A stretch of 64,000 nt of DNA from Planctomycetota bacterium (GCA_026004615.1 BPJM01000002.1:62001-126000); one strand, 5' to 3'. Counted from the first letter of the stretch, positions 1 to 9,246 are shown. Notes: generated by a model not told the origin, from the sequence alone. Numbers and translations are program-made.

Positions 1-369
1 GGTGAGGGTGGGTTGGATGTCGAGCCGCCGCACACATGCCAGCGCCTGTTCCAGGTCCAGGCCCGCGGCCCGTAGCTTCCCCACTGCAGCTGCGATCGAC
101 TCCGGCCGTTCGCCCCCGGCAGCGCGGGCGCGCTCGCGGTTGATGCGGATGATCTCCTGCTGTTCCGCCTGATTGACCAGGTGGAACAGCGCGGTGTGAT
201 GGCGCACCAGGCGCACGATCTGCTCGTCGTCGAGCGGCTCCAGACGGCGCGCCGCTGCCTCGAGATCGCCGCTCGCGCAGGCATCGTGCAGCTCGGCAGC
301 GAGCCGGACCGTCGCCTCGCCCCAGCGCCGGCGGGCGGCCGCGCCGAGGGTGTCGAGCAGCAGCTGCAC
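1..369 (-). CDS. ppc: Phosphoenolpyruvate carboxylase, N-terminal part (runs off left edge)
   Basis: PEP carboxylase makes oxaloacetate from PEP and bicarbonate to refill the TCA cycle. The fragment covers the N-terminal helical region and ends in the conserved stretch LDIQPTLT, which in the family continues into AHPTE with the catalytic histidine, just outside the window. The segment HLVNQAEQQEIIRINRERA matches the family's region with the conserved asparagine and AEQ. An in-frame TGA lies at 424-426, and the first usable start after it is GTG at 369, which leaves a short N-terminus for the family. A frameshift hiding a longer start is possible. The identity is clear; the exact start is not. 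Confidence 0.85.
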   Translation of the reverse strand, partial: MQLLLDTLGAAARRRWGEATVRLAAELHDACASGDLEAAARRLEPLDDEQIVRLVRHHTALFHLVNQAEQQEIIRINRERARAAGGERPESIAAAVGKLRAAGLDLEQALACVRRLDIQPTLT

Positions 370-558
370 CCGCGCGGGCGAGGGGGCCGGCGAGCGGGCG
401 GAGCTGCGCCTGCGACGGCTGGCTCATGGCAGGCTCGGCCACGGTGTGTGCTCCTCGCGACAGGCTTGCCAGCGGCAGCGGGGAGGCTCCCCGCTTGCCC
501 GCCTGGCGTCGGGGTGCTCGATGATGCCATCGGAGCAGCGGCGCGGGGAGGGACAGCC

Positions 559-1172
559 ATGGCACGCTCGCGACCGGCAGGCGCCAAAGGGAGCGGGGCG
601 GGGCGGGGCGCGGGCGGGGCGGCCCGCGCGAGCGGGCGCGGATTGCGGGCCGCCGAGCGGCGCGCTCGAGCGGGCGGCGGCTCGTGGCCCGGCGCCGCAG
701 CCCGGCCCCGACCACGAGCCGGCCGCGCCGCCCGAGCTCGTGGCGGGGGCCGTCCTCGCCGGACTGCGCGCGTTCCTCGCGGCGCTGCCCGCCGCGGTTC
801 GCGGGCCGGTGGTGGCCGGGGTGCCGCAAGTGCTCGCCAGCCTGGCGGGGGCCGGGAACAGACGGCGGGGCCGGCGGCACCCTCGCGCCCGGCGAGGCCG
901 CCGAGCATGCCGAGACCGCGCGCGAGCTATTGAGCCAGGACGAGCGCGTGCGGGCCGCGACCGCGGGCTGGGCGCCGGAGCGGCTGCAGGCGCTGTTGCG
1001 CTGCTTCTTCGAGGTGGTGCTCGCGCGCCTGCGGGCGCTGGAGGGGACCGATTTCGGCAGCGAGGAGGCGAAACGGCGCGCCATCGCCGGCGTCGTCAAG
1101 TCGGCCATCGCAGAGGTCGCGCGCGATCCGGCCGCGTGGATGCGGGTGCACTGCGGCGAGCCGCGGCGCTGA
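559..1172 (+). pseudogene. Hypothetical protein split by frameshift(s)
   Basis: I do not recognise this gene. Two stretches show coding-like codon use in different frames. From about 720 to 860 the frame reads into a hydrophobic Ala/Leu/Val segment (VAGAVLAGLRAFLAALPAAV). From about 865 to the stop at 1172 another frame reads a helical C-terminus containing LLRCFFEVVLARLRALEG. Joining them needs a one-base change near 855-870, inside a run of G-rich sequence. The N-terminus is uncertain: ATG 559 lies in a third frame and ATG 524 in the frame of the hydrophobic part. It is divergent from ppc. The shift could be an assembly indel rather than true decay. Confidence 0.4.
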
Positions 1173-1225
1173 GGGACGTGCCCTCGGAGGCCGCCCCCCG
1201 CCGCCGGCCGGGCGCAGCGCCGGCT

Positions 1226-1255
1226 TTGACACGCCGCGAACGAGCTGCATACAAT
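1226..1255 (+). promoter_or_regulatory. Sigma70-type promoter placed for a leaderless transcript
   Basis: TTGACA at 1226-1231 and TACAAT at 1250-1255 are separated by 18 bp. Only 7 bases separate the -10 box from the ATG at 1263, so the usual start site, about 7 bases downstream, falls on or next to the A of the start codon. No Shine-Dalgarno sequence precedes the ATG (the bases are cgccccc). A leaderless mRNA for the winged-helix gene is therefore likely. Confidence 0.7.
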
Positions 1256-1262
1256 CGCCCCC

Positions 1263-2504
1263 ATGACGAGCCGACGGCCGGGCGAACCCCAGCAACCCGC
1301 GGCCGAGGTGCGGCTGGGCGCCGACTGGGTCGCACACTGGTTGCCGCGCCTGCGCGGCGAGGAGGTGCTGGCGTACCTGGCGCTGGCGAGCCTGGTGCCG
1401 CGCGGCGCCGAGTGCGATCTCCAGGAGCTGGGGCGCAGGCTGGGGGGGCTTGCCCCGCCGGCGGTCGAGCGGGCGCTCGCAGCGCTCGAGCAGCACGGTC
1501 TGATCGAGCTGATCCGGCGGGGGGAACGCGCCCACGTCCACTTCCGCTGCCGCGCCGCCGACGGTGTCCACCACGCAGCACCGGTGCGTCCCTCCATCCG
1601 GGAGGCGCTCGCCGAGCATCGCCGCATGATGGAGGAGCTGCTCGGCATCGACGCGCAGGACGAGGATGAGGCGATCCGCGAGGAGGTCTTCCGCCGCTAC
1701 CCCGAACTGCGCGCCGACTACGAGCGCCGGGCGGACAGCGGCGACGGCCAGCGCGCGGGCTGGCGGCTGTGGCTGGAGCTGGCGCTGTACCTCATGAGCC
1801 GCTTCGAGGAGAGATTCGGCGACCTCAAGCGCGAGCACGCCGCGGCGTTCAAGGAGGTGTCGGCGCAGCTGTTGCGGCTCAAGCTCGAGATGGTGGATCA
1901 GATCACCCGCGAGGTGCTGGCGCACCGCGATGCGATCTTTCCCGTGCGCGGCCAGGGCTGGATCGCCGGTCTCGGCGAGCAGGCGTTCGTGGCCTTGCCG
2001 CTGGTGCGCCAGCTCGCCGGCCGCTACCGGGTCGGGGCAGAGCAGATCTACGTCAACGCGATCGAGGCGCTGCAGCAGGAGGGGCTGGTGGTGGTGGAGC
2101 TGGACGCGCAGGGCCGCGCGGTCGACCTGCTCTTGCCGAGCACGACGGGACTGAGCCGCCGCGAAGAGCGGCTGGTGTTCTTCCGCCTGGAGGAGCTGAG
2201 CCCCGAGGAGCACGAGCGGCTGGACGAGACCCTCGAGCGGATGGCCGCGGCGCGCGCTCGCTACCGCGAGCATCTGTGCGAGCGCGCGGTGGAGGTGCTG
2301 GAGGACCTCGAGCGCCGGCACCGCATCGGCGATCGCGAGGCGCTGGCGCAGCGAGCCGCCGAACGGATCGAGGAGGCGCTGGATCTGATCCGCGAAGAGG
2401 GTGGCGATCCGCGGTGCACCGTGGCCCCGGTCGGCGCCGCGGAACTCCTGGCCCGGCTCGGCGCGCGTGCCGTGGCGCGCGCGCCCGAGCCGACCGAGGC
2501 CTGA
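1263..2504 (+). CDS. Winged-helix domain protein of unknown role
   Basis: This is a 413-aa cytoplasmic protein. Residues of about 30-100 look like a helix-turn-helix/winged-helix unit (VERALAALEQHGLIELI, then a basic wing). A long charged, mostly helical middle and C-terminus follows, and residues of about 245-280 contain a second wHTH-like segment (AEQIYVNAIEALQQEGLVVV). I know no family name for it. The next gene, a beta-CASP nuclease, begins 4 bp after the stop, so the two are probably co-transcribed. A partner or regulator of that nuclease is plausible but is inference. The ATG at 1263 has no ribosome binding site and sits at the expected transcription start. Confidence 0.75.
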   Translation: MTSRRPGEPQQPAAEVRLGADWVAHWLPRLRGEEVLAYLALASLVPRGAECDLQELGRRLGGLAPPAVERALAALEQHGLIELIRRGERAHVHFRCRAADGVHHAAPVRPSIREALAEHRRMMEELLGIDAQDEDEAIREEVFRRYPELRADYERRADSGDGQRAGWRLWLELALYLMSRFEERFGDLKREHAAAFKEVSAQLLRLKLEMVDQITREVLAHRDAIFPVRGQGWIAGLGEQAFVALPLVRQLAGRYRVGAEQIYVNAIEALQQEGLVVVELDAQGRAVDLLLPSTTGLSRREERLVFFRLEELSPEEHERLDETLERMAAARARYREHLCERAVEVLEDLERRHRIGDREALAQRAAERIEEALDLIREEGGDPRCTVAPVGAAELLARLGARAVARAPEPTEA

Positions 2505-2508
2505 GGCC

Positions 2509-3930
2509 GTGGGCCGCCCGGGGCAGCGCCCGCGCCTGCGCTGCTACGGGGCGGTGCGCACCGTCACCGGCTCCCGACACCTGCTCGAGGCGAATGGCGA
2601 CCGGGTACTGCTGGACTGCGGCCTGTTTCAGGGCCGGCGCGCCGAGTCGCGGCGCAAGAACCGCGAGCTGCCCTTCGATCCTCGCACCATCACCACCGTC
2701 GTGCTGTCGCACGCCCACATCGACCACTGCGGCAACCTGCCGCAGCTGGTGGCACAGGGCTTCCGGGGCGAGATCGTCTGCACCGCCGCCACCGCCGACC
2801 TGGCGGGGATCCTCCTCGAGGACAGCGCCTTCATCCAGCAGAAGGACGCCGAGTACTACAACCGGCGTGCTCTCGAGCGCGGCAGCGACGATCGGATCGA
2901 GCCCCTGTACCGGATCGAGGATGTGTGGGCCACCATCGATCGCTTCCGGACCGTGCCCTACCACTACGAGACCGAGGTGGCGCGCGGGGTGCGGGCGGTG
3001 TTCCGCGACGCCGGCCACATCCTCGGTTCGGCCTCGGTCGGCCTCACGGTGGAGCTGCCCGGCGGCGGCGCGCGGCGGCTCACCTTCAGCGGGGACATCG
3101 GCCGCAAGCTGATGCCGATCCTGCGCGATCCGGAACCGCTCGTGCCGGCGGATCTCATCCTGTGCGAGTCCACCTACGGCGACCGGCTGCACCCGCCGGC
3201 CGGTGAGCAGAAGCAGGTGCTGGCTCGGGTGATCGGGGAGGCGGCGGCGCGGGGCGGCAAGGTGATCGTGCCGGCTTTCAGCGTCGGCCGCACCCAGAAC
3301 CTGGTCTATTTCCTGCACGAGCTGTTCCTGGAGGGGCGGCTGCCGCGGCTGCCGATCTTTGTGGACTCCCCCCTCAGCTCCCGCGCCACGCTCGTCTACC
3401 GCGCCCATCCGGAGTGCTACGACGAGCCGACCAAGGACACGTTCCTCAGCGCGGGGCACGACCCGCTCGGCTTTCGCGACCTGACCTACATCACCTCGGT
3501 CGAACGCTCGATGGAGCTCAACACGCTCGAGGGGCCGGCGGTCATCATCGCCGCCTCGGGGATGTGCGAGGCGGGGCGGATCCTGCACCACCTCAAGCAC
3601 CATGTCGGCGATCCGCGGACGACGGTGCTCATCGTCGGTTTCCAGGCGGAGCACACCCTCGGCCGCAAGCTGCTCGAGGGCGCCGAGCGGATCAAGGTCT
3701 ACGGCGAGGAGGTCCCGGTGCGCTGCCGGGTGGTCGCCATGCAGGGGCTGTCCGCCCACGCCGATCGCGATGGCCTGCTGCAGCTGTTCCGCCAGCTCCC
3801 CGAGCCACGCGGCCAGCGCGCGCTGCTGGTGCACGGCGAGCCCCCGCAGTCCGAGGCGCTGGCCGAGCACCTGGGCGCCCTCGGCGTCGAGGCCCGCCTG
3901 CCGGTCGAGGGTGAGCCCTACGAGCTGTGA
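2509..3930 (+). CDS. Beta-CASP metallo-beta-lactamase-fold RNase
   Basis: This is a 473-aa MBL-fold hydrolase of the beta-CASP (YSH1/CPSF73-like) group, which cleaves RNA with two zinc ions. Motifs are complete and in order: HAHIDHCG near residue 68, DAGHILGS, CESTYGDR, then the beta-CASP part AFSVGRTQ, SGMCEAGR and SAHADRDG. Length fits stand-alone bacterial members. GTG 2509 is chosen because it lies 4 bp after the preceding stop and directly before the conserved start of the fold (LRCYGAVRTVTGSRH). Upstream in-frame starts would lie inside the previous gene. It probably forms a two-gene operon with the winged-helix protein. Confidence 0.9.
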   Translation: MGRPGQRPRLRCYGAVRTVTGSRHLLEANGDRVLLDCGLFQGRRAESRRKNRELPFDPRTITTVVLSHAHIDHCGNLPQLVAQGFRGEIVCTAATADLAGILLEDSAFIQQKDAEYYNRRALERGSDDRIEPLYRIEDVWATIDRFRTVPYHYETEVARGVRAVFRDAGHILGSASVGLTVELPGGGARRLTFSGDIGRKLMPILRDPEPLVPADLILCESTYGDRLHPPAGEQKQVLARVIGEAAARGGKVIVPAFSVGRTQNLVYFLHELFLEGRLPRLPIFVDSPLSSRATLVYRAHPECYDEPTKDTFLSAGHDPLGFRDLTYITSVERSMELNTLEGPAVIIAASGMCEAGRILHHLKHHVGDPRTTVLIVGFQAEHTLGRKLLEGAERIKVYGEEVPVRCRVVAMQGLSAHADRDGLLQLFRQLPEPRGQRALLVHGEPPQSEALAEHLGALGVEARLPVEGEPYEL

Positions 3931-3964
3931 GCCGGCCTGCACGGCCAGCCGAGGTCCTGCGCCG

Positions 3965-6571
3965 CTACTCCGGCGGCAGGTCGCAGGCGAGCCGGATCCC
4001 GACGTGACCCGGAAAGCTGTCGGGCTCGTGGGGCAGGCGGGCAGCGGCGCGCGGAGGGTCGGGCGCCGGCCAGAAGCTGCCGCCGCGCACCACGCGGTGG
4101 GGCAGGTGGCCGCTCGGATCGAAGCGGCTCGAGGTCCATTCCGCGACGTTGCCGATCAGGTCGTGGACGCCGAAGACCGAGACGTCGGCGGGGCTGGTGC
4201 CGACCGGCGCCGGGGCGATCGGCTCGGCGCCCGCCGGCAGGTGCGCCCGGCCGAACGGCGGGGCCGTGCCCCAGGGGTACGGCCGGCCGTCGGCACCCCG
4301 GCACGCCTTCTCCCACTCCAGCTCGTTGGGCAGCCTGAGCGGCGCGCCCAGCCGCGCTCCGCGCCACCGCGCGTACCGTTCGGCGGCCTCCAAGCTCACC
4401 CCGCTCACCGGGCGCTCGGCCGGCCAGGCAGGCGGGTACTGCCAGCGCCCCTGCGCGTCGGGCCAGAACAGCGCCGCATGGGCCTGTCGCGCGCTGCCGC
4501 GTGGCAGCAGCGCGCGCGCCTGCTCGACCGGTAGCGCGTTCAGGAACTCGGCATACTCCGCCACCGTCACCTCGTGACGCGCGATGAAGAAACCCGCCAG
4601 CTCGAGCCGCCGGCGTGGGCCGGCGCGGACGGCCTGCGGGTCGCCGCCGGCGATGAAGGGGCCCGCAGGCACGTAGACGAAGCCGGGCGGGATCTGCTCG
4701 GGGCGCAGCAGCCGCACCTCGAGCGCAAGCTCGTCGCCGCGCTCCACCAGCAGCGGCACCACCGCTGGCGCAAAGCCCTCCGCCTGGATGGTGATCTGGT
4801 ACGAGCCGGCGGCCAGCCGGCGGGGGGCGAGCGGACTCGGCAGCCCGGCCGCCACCACCTCGCGCACCAGTACCCCGCTGGTGCGGTCCTCGACCATGCG
4901 CTCGAGCGTCAGCTGGGCGGCGACCGGGGGCCGGGTCTGCAGTGCGAGGGTGCCGGCGGGCTCGAGCTCGGGGACGAACGCCCCCTCGGGGTCGTACTCC
5001 CGCACCAGCCCGAACCACAGCGCCGCGAGCTCCGCCTCCCCGCGCCGTTCGGCGGCCAGCCCGCGCGCGAAGAAGATGCGCGCGCAGCCGCGGCGCGCCG
5101 AGGGGTTGTCGGGCTCGAGCCCCAGCGCCGCCGCATACGCGAGCAGCGCCTCGGTCTCCGCGCGCCTCGCCTCGGTGCCGGGCAGACTGCCCGCGCGCGC
5201 CAGCGCCTGCTCGGCGCGTTCGAGCCACCGCTGGGCCTCCGCGCGCCGGCGCGCGCGCAGCGCCTCCTGCAGCCGGCGCTCCGCCAGCCCCTGATCTGCA
5301 GGCGCCGCCGCAACCAGCTCCGCACCGGCGGGCGCCGGCGCGGCTGCGCTCGCCGCCGGCGTGGGCGCGCCCGCGCCGGTCGCTCCCGGTGCGGCGGCGG
5401 AAGCGGCGGCTTGCGGTGCGGCGGCGGGGGCGGGTGGCGGTGCCGCGGCAGCGGGCGGCGGCGTAGCACGGCCCGCCTGATGGCGAGCCGGCGCGCTGGC
5501 AGTGCTCAGAGACGTCGCGGCTGGCTGCTCGCCGCCGCTGCGGAGCATGCGCCATGGCGGCCAGCTCCAGGCGGGGCGCAGCCCGCTGCGGTGCGCCTGC
5601 CAGGCGGCGAGCGCACCGGCGGCGAGCAGCAATACCGCGAGCGCCCCTGCCGCTCCGGGGTGGGTCCGGCAGTAGCGCCGCAGTTGCGCGAGCGCTCCGG
5701 GCCGCTCGGCCATTACCCGCTCGCCGCGCAGAAACCGCCTCAGCTCCGCGGCCACCTCGGCTGCGCTCCCGTAGCGTTGCTCCCGCTGCTTGTGCATGCA
5801 CTTGAGCACCACCGCCTCCAGCGCCCGCGGGATGGCGGGGTTGAGGCGGCGCGGGCGCAGCGGCGGCTCGCGCACGATCTTGCGCAGCAGGGCATCGAGA
5901 CTGTCGGCGGTGAACGGCAGCTGCCCGGTCAGCATCTCGTAGAGGCAGACCCCGAGGCCATACACGTCGACGCGGTGGTCGATCTGCGTATCGCCGCGGG
6001 CCTGCTCCGGCGCCATGTGGGTGGGCGTGCCGAGCAGCACCCCGGCCTGGGTGAGCTGCTCGAGCGACAGCACCTTGGCGAGGCCGAAGTCGGTGAGCAC
6101 GGGCTGGTCACCGGCGGTGACGATGATGTTCGCCGGCTTGACGTCGCGGTGGATCACGCCCTCGCGGTGCGCGTACTCCAGCGCCTCGGCGATGCGCAGC
6201 CCGAGCAGCGCCGCGCGTGCGGGTTCGAGCCCGCCAGGCCGTTCGTGGATCAGCTCGCGCAGGGTGCGCCCCTGCACCAGCTGCATCGCGTAAAAGAGCA
6301 TGCCCCGGTCCTGGCCCACCGCCCACACCGGGACGATGCCGGGATGGTTCAGCCGGGCGGCGGCAGCAGCCTCCCGCCGGAAGCGCTCGATCGCCCGGGT
6401 GCTCTTGCCCGAGGCGTCCAGGACCTTGAGTGCGACCTGGCGGTTGAGCGAGAGCTGGCGCGCCTCGAAGACCACCCCCATCGAGCCGCGCCCGATCTCG
6501 CGCAGGATCTCGAACTCCCCGATCCGCTGCAGGCCGTCGAGGGGACTGGTCTCGGCGGTATCACGCGCCAT
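3965..6571 (-). CDS. Membrane Ser/Thr protein kinase fused to an FGE/sulfatase-modifying-factor-like domain
   Basis: This 868-aa Hanks-type kinase has the glycine loop GRGSMGVVF, catalytic HRDVKPANI and DFGLAKV in the first ~290 residues, so it looks active. A single transmembrane segment follows (around 325-345, LAVLLLAAGALAAW), then an Ala/Pro-rich linker, a helical repeat region and a PEGA-like segment. The C-terminal ~240 residues match the formylglycine-generating-enzyme-like (SUMF1) fold, with YVPAGPF, WEKACRG, GNVAEWTS and VVRGGSFW. Such fusions in complex bacteria usually bind ligand or peptide outside the membrane; catalysis by this domain is not established. ATG 6571 is preferred to ATG 6622 because a promoter ends nine bases upstream. 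Confidence 0.9.
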   Translation of the reverse strand: MARDTAETSPLDGLQRIGEFEILREIGRGSMGVVFEARQLSLNRQVALKVLDASGKSTRAIERFRREAAAAARLNHPGIVPVWAVGQDRGMLFYAMQLVQGRTLRELIHERPGGLEPARAALLGLRIAEALEYAHREGVIHRDVKPANIIVTAGDQPVLTDFGLAKVLSLEQLTQAGVLLGTPTHMAPEQARGDTQIDHRVDVYGLGVCLYEMLTGQLPFTADSLDALLRKIVREPPLRPRRLNPAIPRALEAVVLKCMHKQREQRYGSAAEVAAELRRFLRGERVMAERPGALAQLRRYCRTHPGAAGALAVLLLAAGALAAWQAHRSGLRPAWSWPPWRMLRSGGEQPAATSLSTASAPARHQAGRATPPPAAAAPPPAPAAAPQAAASAAAPGATGAGAPTPAASAAAPAPAGAELVAAAPADQGLAERRLQEALRARRRAEAQRWLERAEQALARAGSLPGTEARRAETEALLAYAAALGLEPDNPSARRGCARIFFARGLAAERRGEAELAALWFGLVREYDPEGAFVPELEPAGTLALQTRPPVAAQLTLERMVEDRTSGVLVREVVAAGLPSPLAPRRLAAGSYQITIQAEGFAPAVVPLLVERGDELALEVRLLRPEQIPPGFVYVPAGPFIAGGDPQAVRAGPRRRLELAGFFIARHEVTVAEYAEFLNALPVEQARALLPRGSARQAHAALFWPDAQGRWQYPPAWPAERPVSGVSLEAAERYARWRGARLGAPLRLPNELEWEKACRGADGRPYPWGTAPPFGRAHLPAGAEPIAPAPVGTSPADVSVFGVHDLIGNVAEWTSSRFDPSGHLPHRVVRGGSFWPAPDPPRAAARLPHEPDSFPGHVGIRLACDLPPE

Positions 6572-6580
6572 CGGCGAGCC

Positions 6581-6610
6581 ATCGTATACCGCAGCCCAGC
6601 CGGCCGGCAA
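6581..6610 (-). promoter_or_regulatory. Sigma70-type promoter, probably leaderless, for the kinase gene
   Basis: Read on the minus strand, TTGCCG (6610-6605) and TACGAT (6586-6581) have an 18-bp spacer, and the ATG at 6571 follows nine bases after the -10 box. The predicted transcript starts within about three bases of the ATG. The layout repeats that at 1226-1263. Confidence 0.6.
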
Positions 6611-6664
6611 CGCCGCACTCACAGCCTGTGCGCGCCGCCGCGCGGCCGCGGCCCCATGCGAGCG

Positions 6665-7840
6665 CTAGCGAGCCGGCGCCTGCGGCGGCCCGCCCTGCCG
6701 CTCGGCGAGCCGGCGATCCCGTTCCGACCAGACCCGCAGCACGTTCTCGCCCAGGATCCTGCGGATCCGCTCTTCGGACCAGCCGCGGCGCAGCATCGCC
6801 TCCGTCAGCTGCGGCAGTCCCGCGGCATCGACCGCCGGCCGGATCCAGCCATCCCAGTCGCTGCCGAGCGCGACGTGCTCGTCGCCCACCAGCCGGATCG
6901 CGTGCTCCATGTGCGCCAGCACCTCGTCCACGTTCGGCTCGGCGAGCGCCATCCCACCGAACATGATGCCGATGACGCCGCCGCGCGCGGCGATCGCGCG
7001 CACGTCGTCGTCGCTCAGGTTGCGCCAGTGCTCGTGGACCGCCTTGAGCCCGGTGTGGCTGTTGATCGGCGGGAAGGCGGTGAGCGCCACCGCGTCCTGG
7101 AGCGTGCGCGAGCCGGCATGCGCGGTATCCAGCAGCAGGCCGAGCTCGTTCATGCGTTCGAGCAGGCGGCGGCCGAGCGGGGTGAGACCCCGTGCGGGAT
7201 CGCCGCCGCCGTGGCCGCCGTAGGCGTTGTCGGCCATGTGGACGGGGGCGACATAGAGCACGCCACGCTGCGCCAGCTCCGCGAGCCGCTCCAGGTCGCC
7301 ATCCGGCAACGCGTGGGCGCCTTCCACGCCGTGAAACAGGGAGATGACCCCCGCGGCGGCGTTGCGCCGCACCTCGGCGGCGGTGCGCGCCAGGCGCACC
7401 CCGGGCTCGGCGCGCACCATGGCCTCGAGCCGGTCCATCTGGTAGCTCACCCGTGCCCAGGGACTCCACCAGGTGGCGGGTGGCCACAGGTTGTGCGCCG
7501 CATTGAGGCCGATCACCCACATGCTCGCCAGCGCGATCGCCTGGGCGTCGATTCCGCCTGCCCGCAGGCGCGGGAAGTCGACGTGGCCATGCCGGGCTTG
7601 CTGGCGCAGATCCCGCCGCCACAGCATGGAGTCGGCGTGCAGGTCGATCACGATCGCCGCCTCGTGCAGCCGCCGGGCCCGTGCGGAGACCTCGATTCGA
7701 GGAGCGGGTGGGTCGAAACACGCCTCGGGATCGACCGCGACGAAGGCCAGCAGCATCGCCGCGGCGAGCAACCCTGCCAGCCGGCGCCTGCAGCGGCGCG
7801 GCGCCGGCCCTGGCGGTCGGTTCTGCGGCTCCCCGCGCAT
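6665..7840 (-). CDS. Membrane dipeptidase, peptidase family M19
   Basis: This is a 391-aa zinc dipeptidase of the renal dipeptidase family. Metal and active-site motifs are visible: DLHADSMLW near residue 70, LFHGVEGAHAL, a late HTGLKAVHEHWR and ALGSDWDGW. The N-terminus has Arg-rich residues, then a hydrophobic segment (LLAAAMLLAFVAV), so it is exported or membrane-anchored. ATG 7840 places that signal at the start; the open frame further upstream is GC-rich sequence without a signal. Substrates are likely dipeptides, in peptide or peptidoglycan turnover. It sits alone, divergent from the TraB-like gene. Confidence 0.9.
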   Translation of the reverse strand: MRGEPQNRPPGPAPRRCRRRLAGLLAAAMLLAFVAVDPEACFDPPAPRIEVSARARRLHEAAIVIDLHADSMLWRRDLRQQARHGHVDFPRLRAGGIDAQAIALASMWVIGLNAAHNLWPPATWWSPWARVSYQMDRLEAMVRAEPGVRLARTAAEVRRNAAAGVISLFHGVEGAHALPDGDLERLAELAQRGVLYVAPVHMADNAYGGHGGGDPARGLTPLGRRLLERMNELGLLLDTAHAGSRTLQDAVALTAFPPINSHTGLKAVHEHWRNLSDDDVRAIAARGGVIGIMFGGMALAEPNVDEVLAHMEHAIRLVGDEHVALGSDWDGWIRPAVDAAGLPQLTEAMLRRGWSEERIRRILGENVLRVWSERDRRLAERQGGPPQAPAR

Positions 7841-8033
7841 GGGTTCGCTCCTGCAGTTCAGCTCGGCTCCTGGGCGAGATTGTAGCCGGTCGAGCCGGCC
7901 GGTGCGGCTGCGGGCAGGGCGGGCGCCGGCGCGCTCAGCCTCGGGCCAACGGCTCGCGGGATGCCGCCGTATCGGAGGGGCATGGGCCGCGGCGGCTGCC
8001 GCGGTGGCGAGACTGGGCCGGGGAGGAGTCGGG

Positions 8034-9167
8034 ATGCGCCGGAGGAGGACGATCGCAGGGCTGCTGGCCGTGGGGGCGATGCTGGCGGCGCTGCCGGCCT
8101 GCCAGATCAAATACCGCTACGAGGTCGAGCCGGCGGGTACGGCTCCACGCTACAGCTACGCTGCGGGCGGGTTCATCCGCTACGACGGCTACGACGACGT
8201 GGCGGGCGACATGGAGATCGCCTCGGTGGACTACCGGCGGCCCGGCAGCGAGACCGTGCTGCGGCTCACCGGCGTCATCCACATCGGGGATCCCGAGTAC
8301 TACCGGGTGCTGCAGCAGCAGTGCCTGGACACCGCGGACGTGGTGCTGTTCGAGGGGGTGAAGTTCGTCGATGCGGCGGGCCGGCCGATCCAGCCCGACA
8401 CGCAGCAAGGCGCGGATCTGGGCGCCATGTACACCGCGCTCGGGCGGCTGCTCGGGCTTGGCTTCCAGAAGGACGGGATCGACTACGAGCGGGAGCACTT
8501 CGTGCACTGCGACGTGACGGTCGGCCCGGGCGACCCGCTGCACCAGCAGGTCGATCCCGCTCAGATCCGCCAGGCGATCCGGTTGCTCCGTCCCCTGGTC
8601 TCGCTCAAGGACCTGTTCGCCGCCGGCCCGGAGGGCAGGCGGACCGAGGATGCGATCAAGCACTTCATGGTGACGGCCATGATGATGCAGATCGACGCGA
8701 TGACCGACGACGAGGCGCGGCGCGCGCTCGAAGACCGGTTCGGCGGCGGCGGGACACCCCCAGCGCTGAGGGGCCGTGCCGCGCGGGCGGCGGAGGCACT
8801 GCGGCGTGCCGGCGGGCTCGGCGGGCTCGGCATGCCACCCGCGATGCGCGAGCAGGTCCTGGAGCGCCGCAACGCCTACGTGCTCGAGCGACTGCGGGAG
8901 CGGCTGGCGGCGGCCGACCCGGCGCGGCCGCAGACCATCGCCGTGTTCTACGGCGCCGCCCACATGCCGGGGATCGCCGCCGCGCTCATGGCCGAGGGGT
9001 GGCAGCCGGTCCGCACCGTCTGGCTCCGTGCCTGGAGCATGAACAGCCGCGGCGGCGAGGTCGTGGCGGCGGTGGAGGGCGATCCGTCCGCGCGCCCCCG
9101 CCCGGCGGGGACGGAGCCCGGCGGGCCGCGCCCGCCGGCGCGGCGGCGCGAGCCGGTCCTGTACTGA
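8034..9167 (+). CDS. TraB/GumN-like lipoprotein
   Basis: This is a 377-aa TraB/PrgY-GumN family protein. It starts with a lipoprotein signal (basic residues, GLLAVGAMLAALPAC), the cysteine being the likely lipidation site, so it is anchored to a membrane on the outer face. The family signature is clear: GVIHIGDPEYY near the start of the domain, ADVVLFEG, and the late FYGAAHMPG. Family members resemble metal-dependent proteases (TIKI-like), but bacterial substrates are mostly unknown. ATG 8034 follows a purine-rich stretch (GGGGAGGAGTCGGG). A hairpin after the stop probably ends the transcript. Confidence 0.85.
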   Translation: MRRRRTIAGLLAVGAMLAALPACQIKYRYEVEPAGTAPRYSYAAGGFIRYDGYDDVAGDMEIASVDYRRPGSETVLRLTGVIHIGDPEYYRVLQQQCLDTADVVLFEGVKFVDAAGRPIQPDTQQGADLGAMYTALGRLLGLGFQKDGIDYEREHFVHCDVTVGPGDPLHQQVDPAQIRQAIRLLRPLVSLKDLFAAGPEGRRTEDAIKHFMVTAMMMQIDAMTDDEARRALEDRFGGGGTPPALRGRAARAAEALRRAGGLGGLGMPPAMREQVLERRNAYVLERLRERLAAADPARPQTIAVFYGAAHMPGIAAALMAEGWQPVRTVWLRAWSMNSRGGEVVAAVEGDPSARPRPAGTEPGGPRPPARRREPVLY

Positions 9168-9228
9168 GGGCCGGGCGGTGGCCGAGCCGGGAATACCCCC
9201 CGGTCCCGAGCGGTATCGCGTGGTGAGA

Positions 9229-9246
9229 CCACCGGTCGGCCGGTGG
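9229..9246. terminator. Hairpin between convergent genes
   Basis: CCACCGG and CCGGTGG pair over a four-base loop (TCGG) in the gap between two convergent genes. There is no T-run on either side, so it would be a weak or factor-assisted bidirectional terminator. Confidence 0.45.

Noticed and set aside
927..3942. Long minus-strand open frames opposite the winged-helix and beta-CASP genes (464 and 629 codons)
   Set aside because: They are antisense shadows created by high GC at third positions; they have no family motif and the plus-strand genes are certain.
4574..7885. Plus-strand open frame of 1103 codons opposite the kinase and dipeptidase genes
   Set aside because: Its sequence is low-complexity His/Gln/Arg/Leu typical of antisense reading; both minus-strand genes carry full catalytic motifs.
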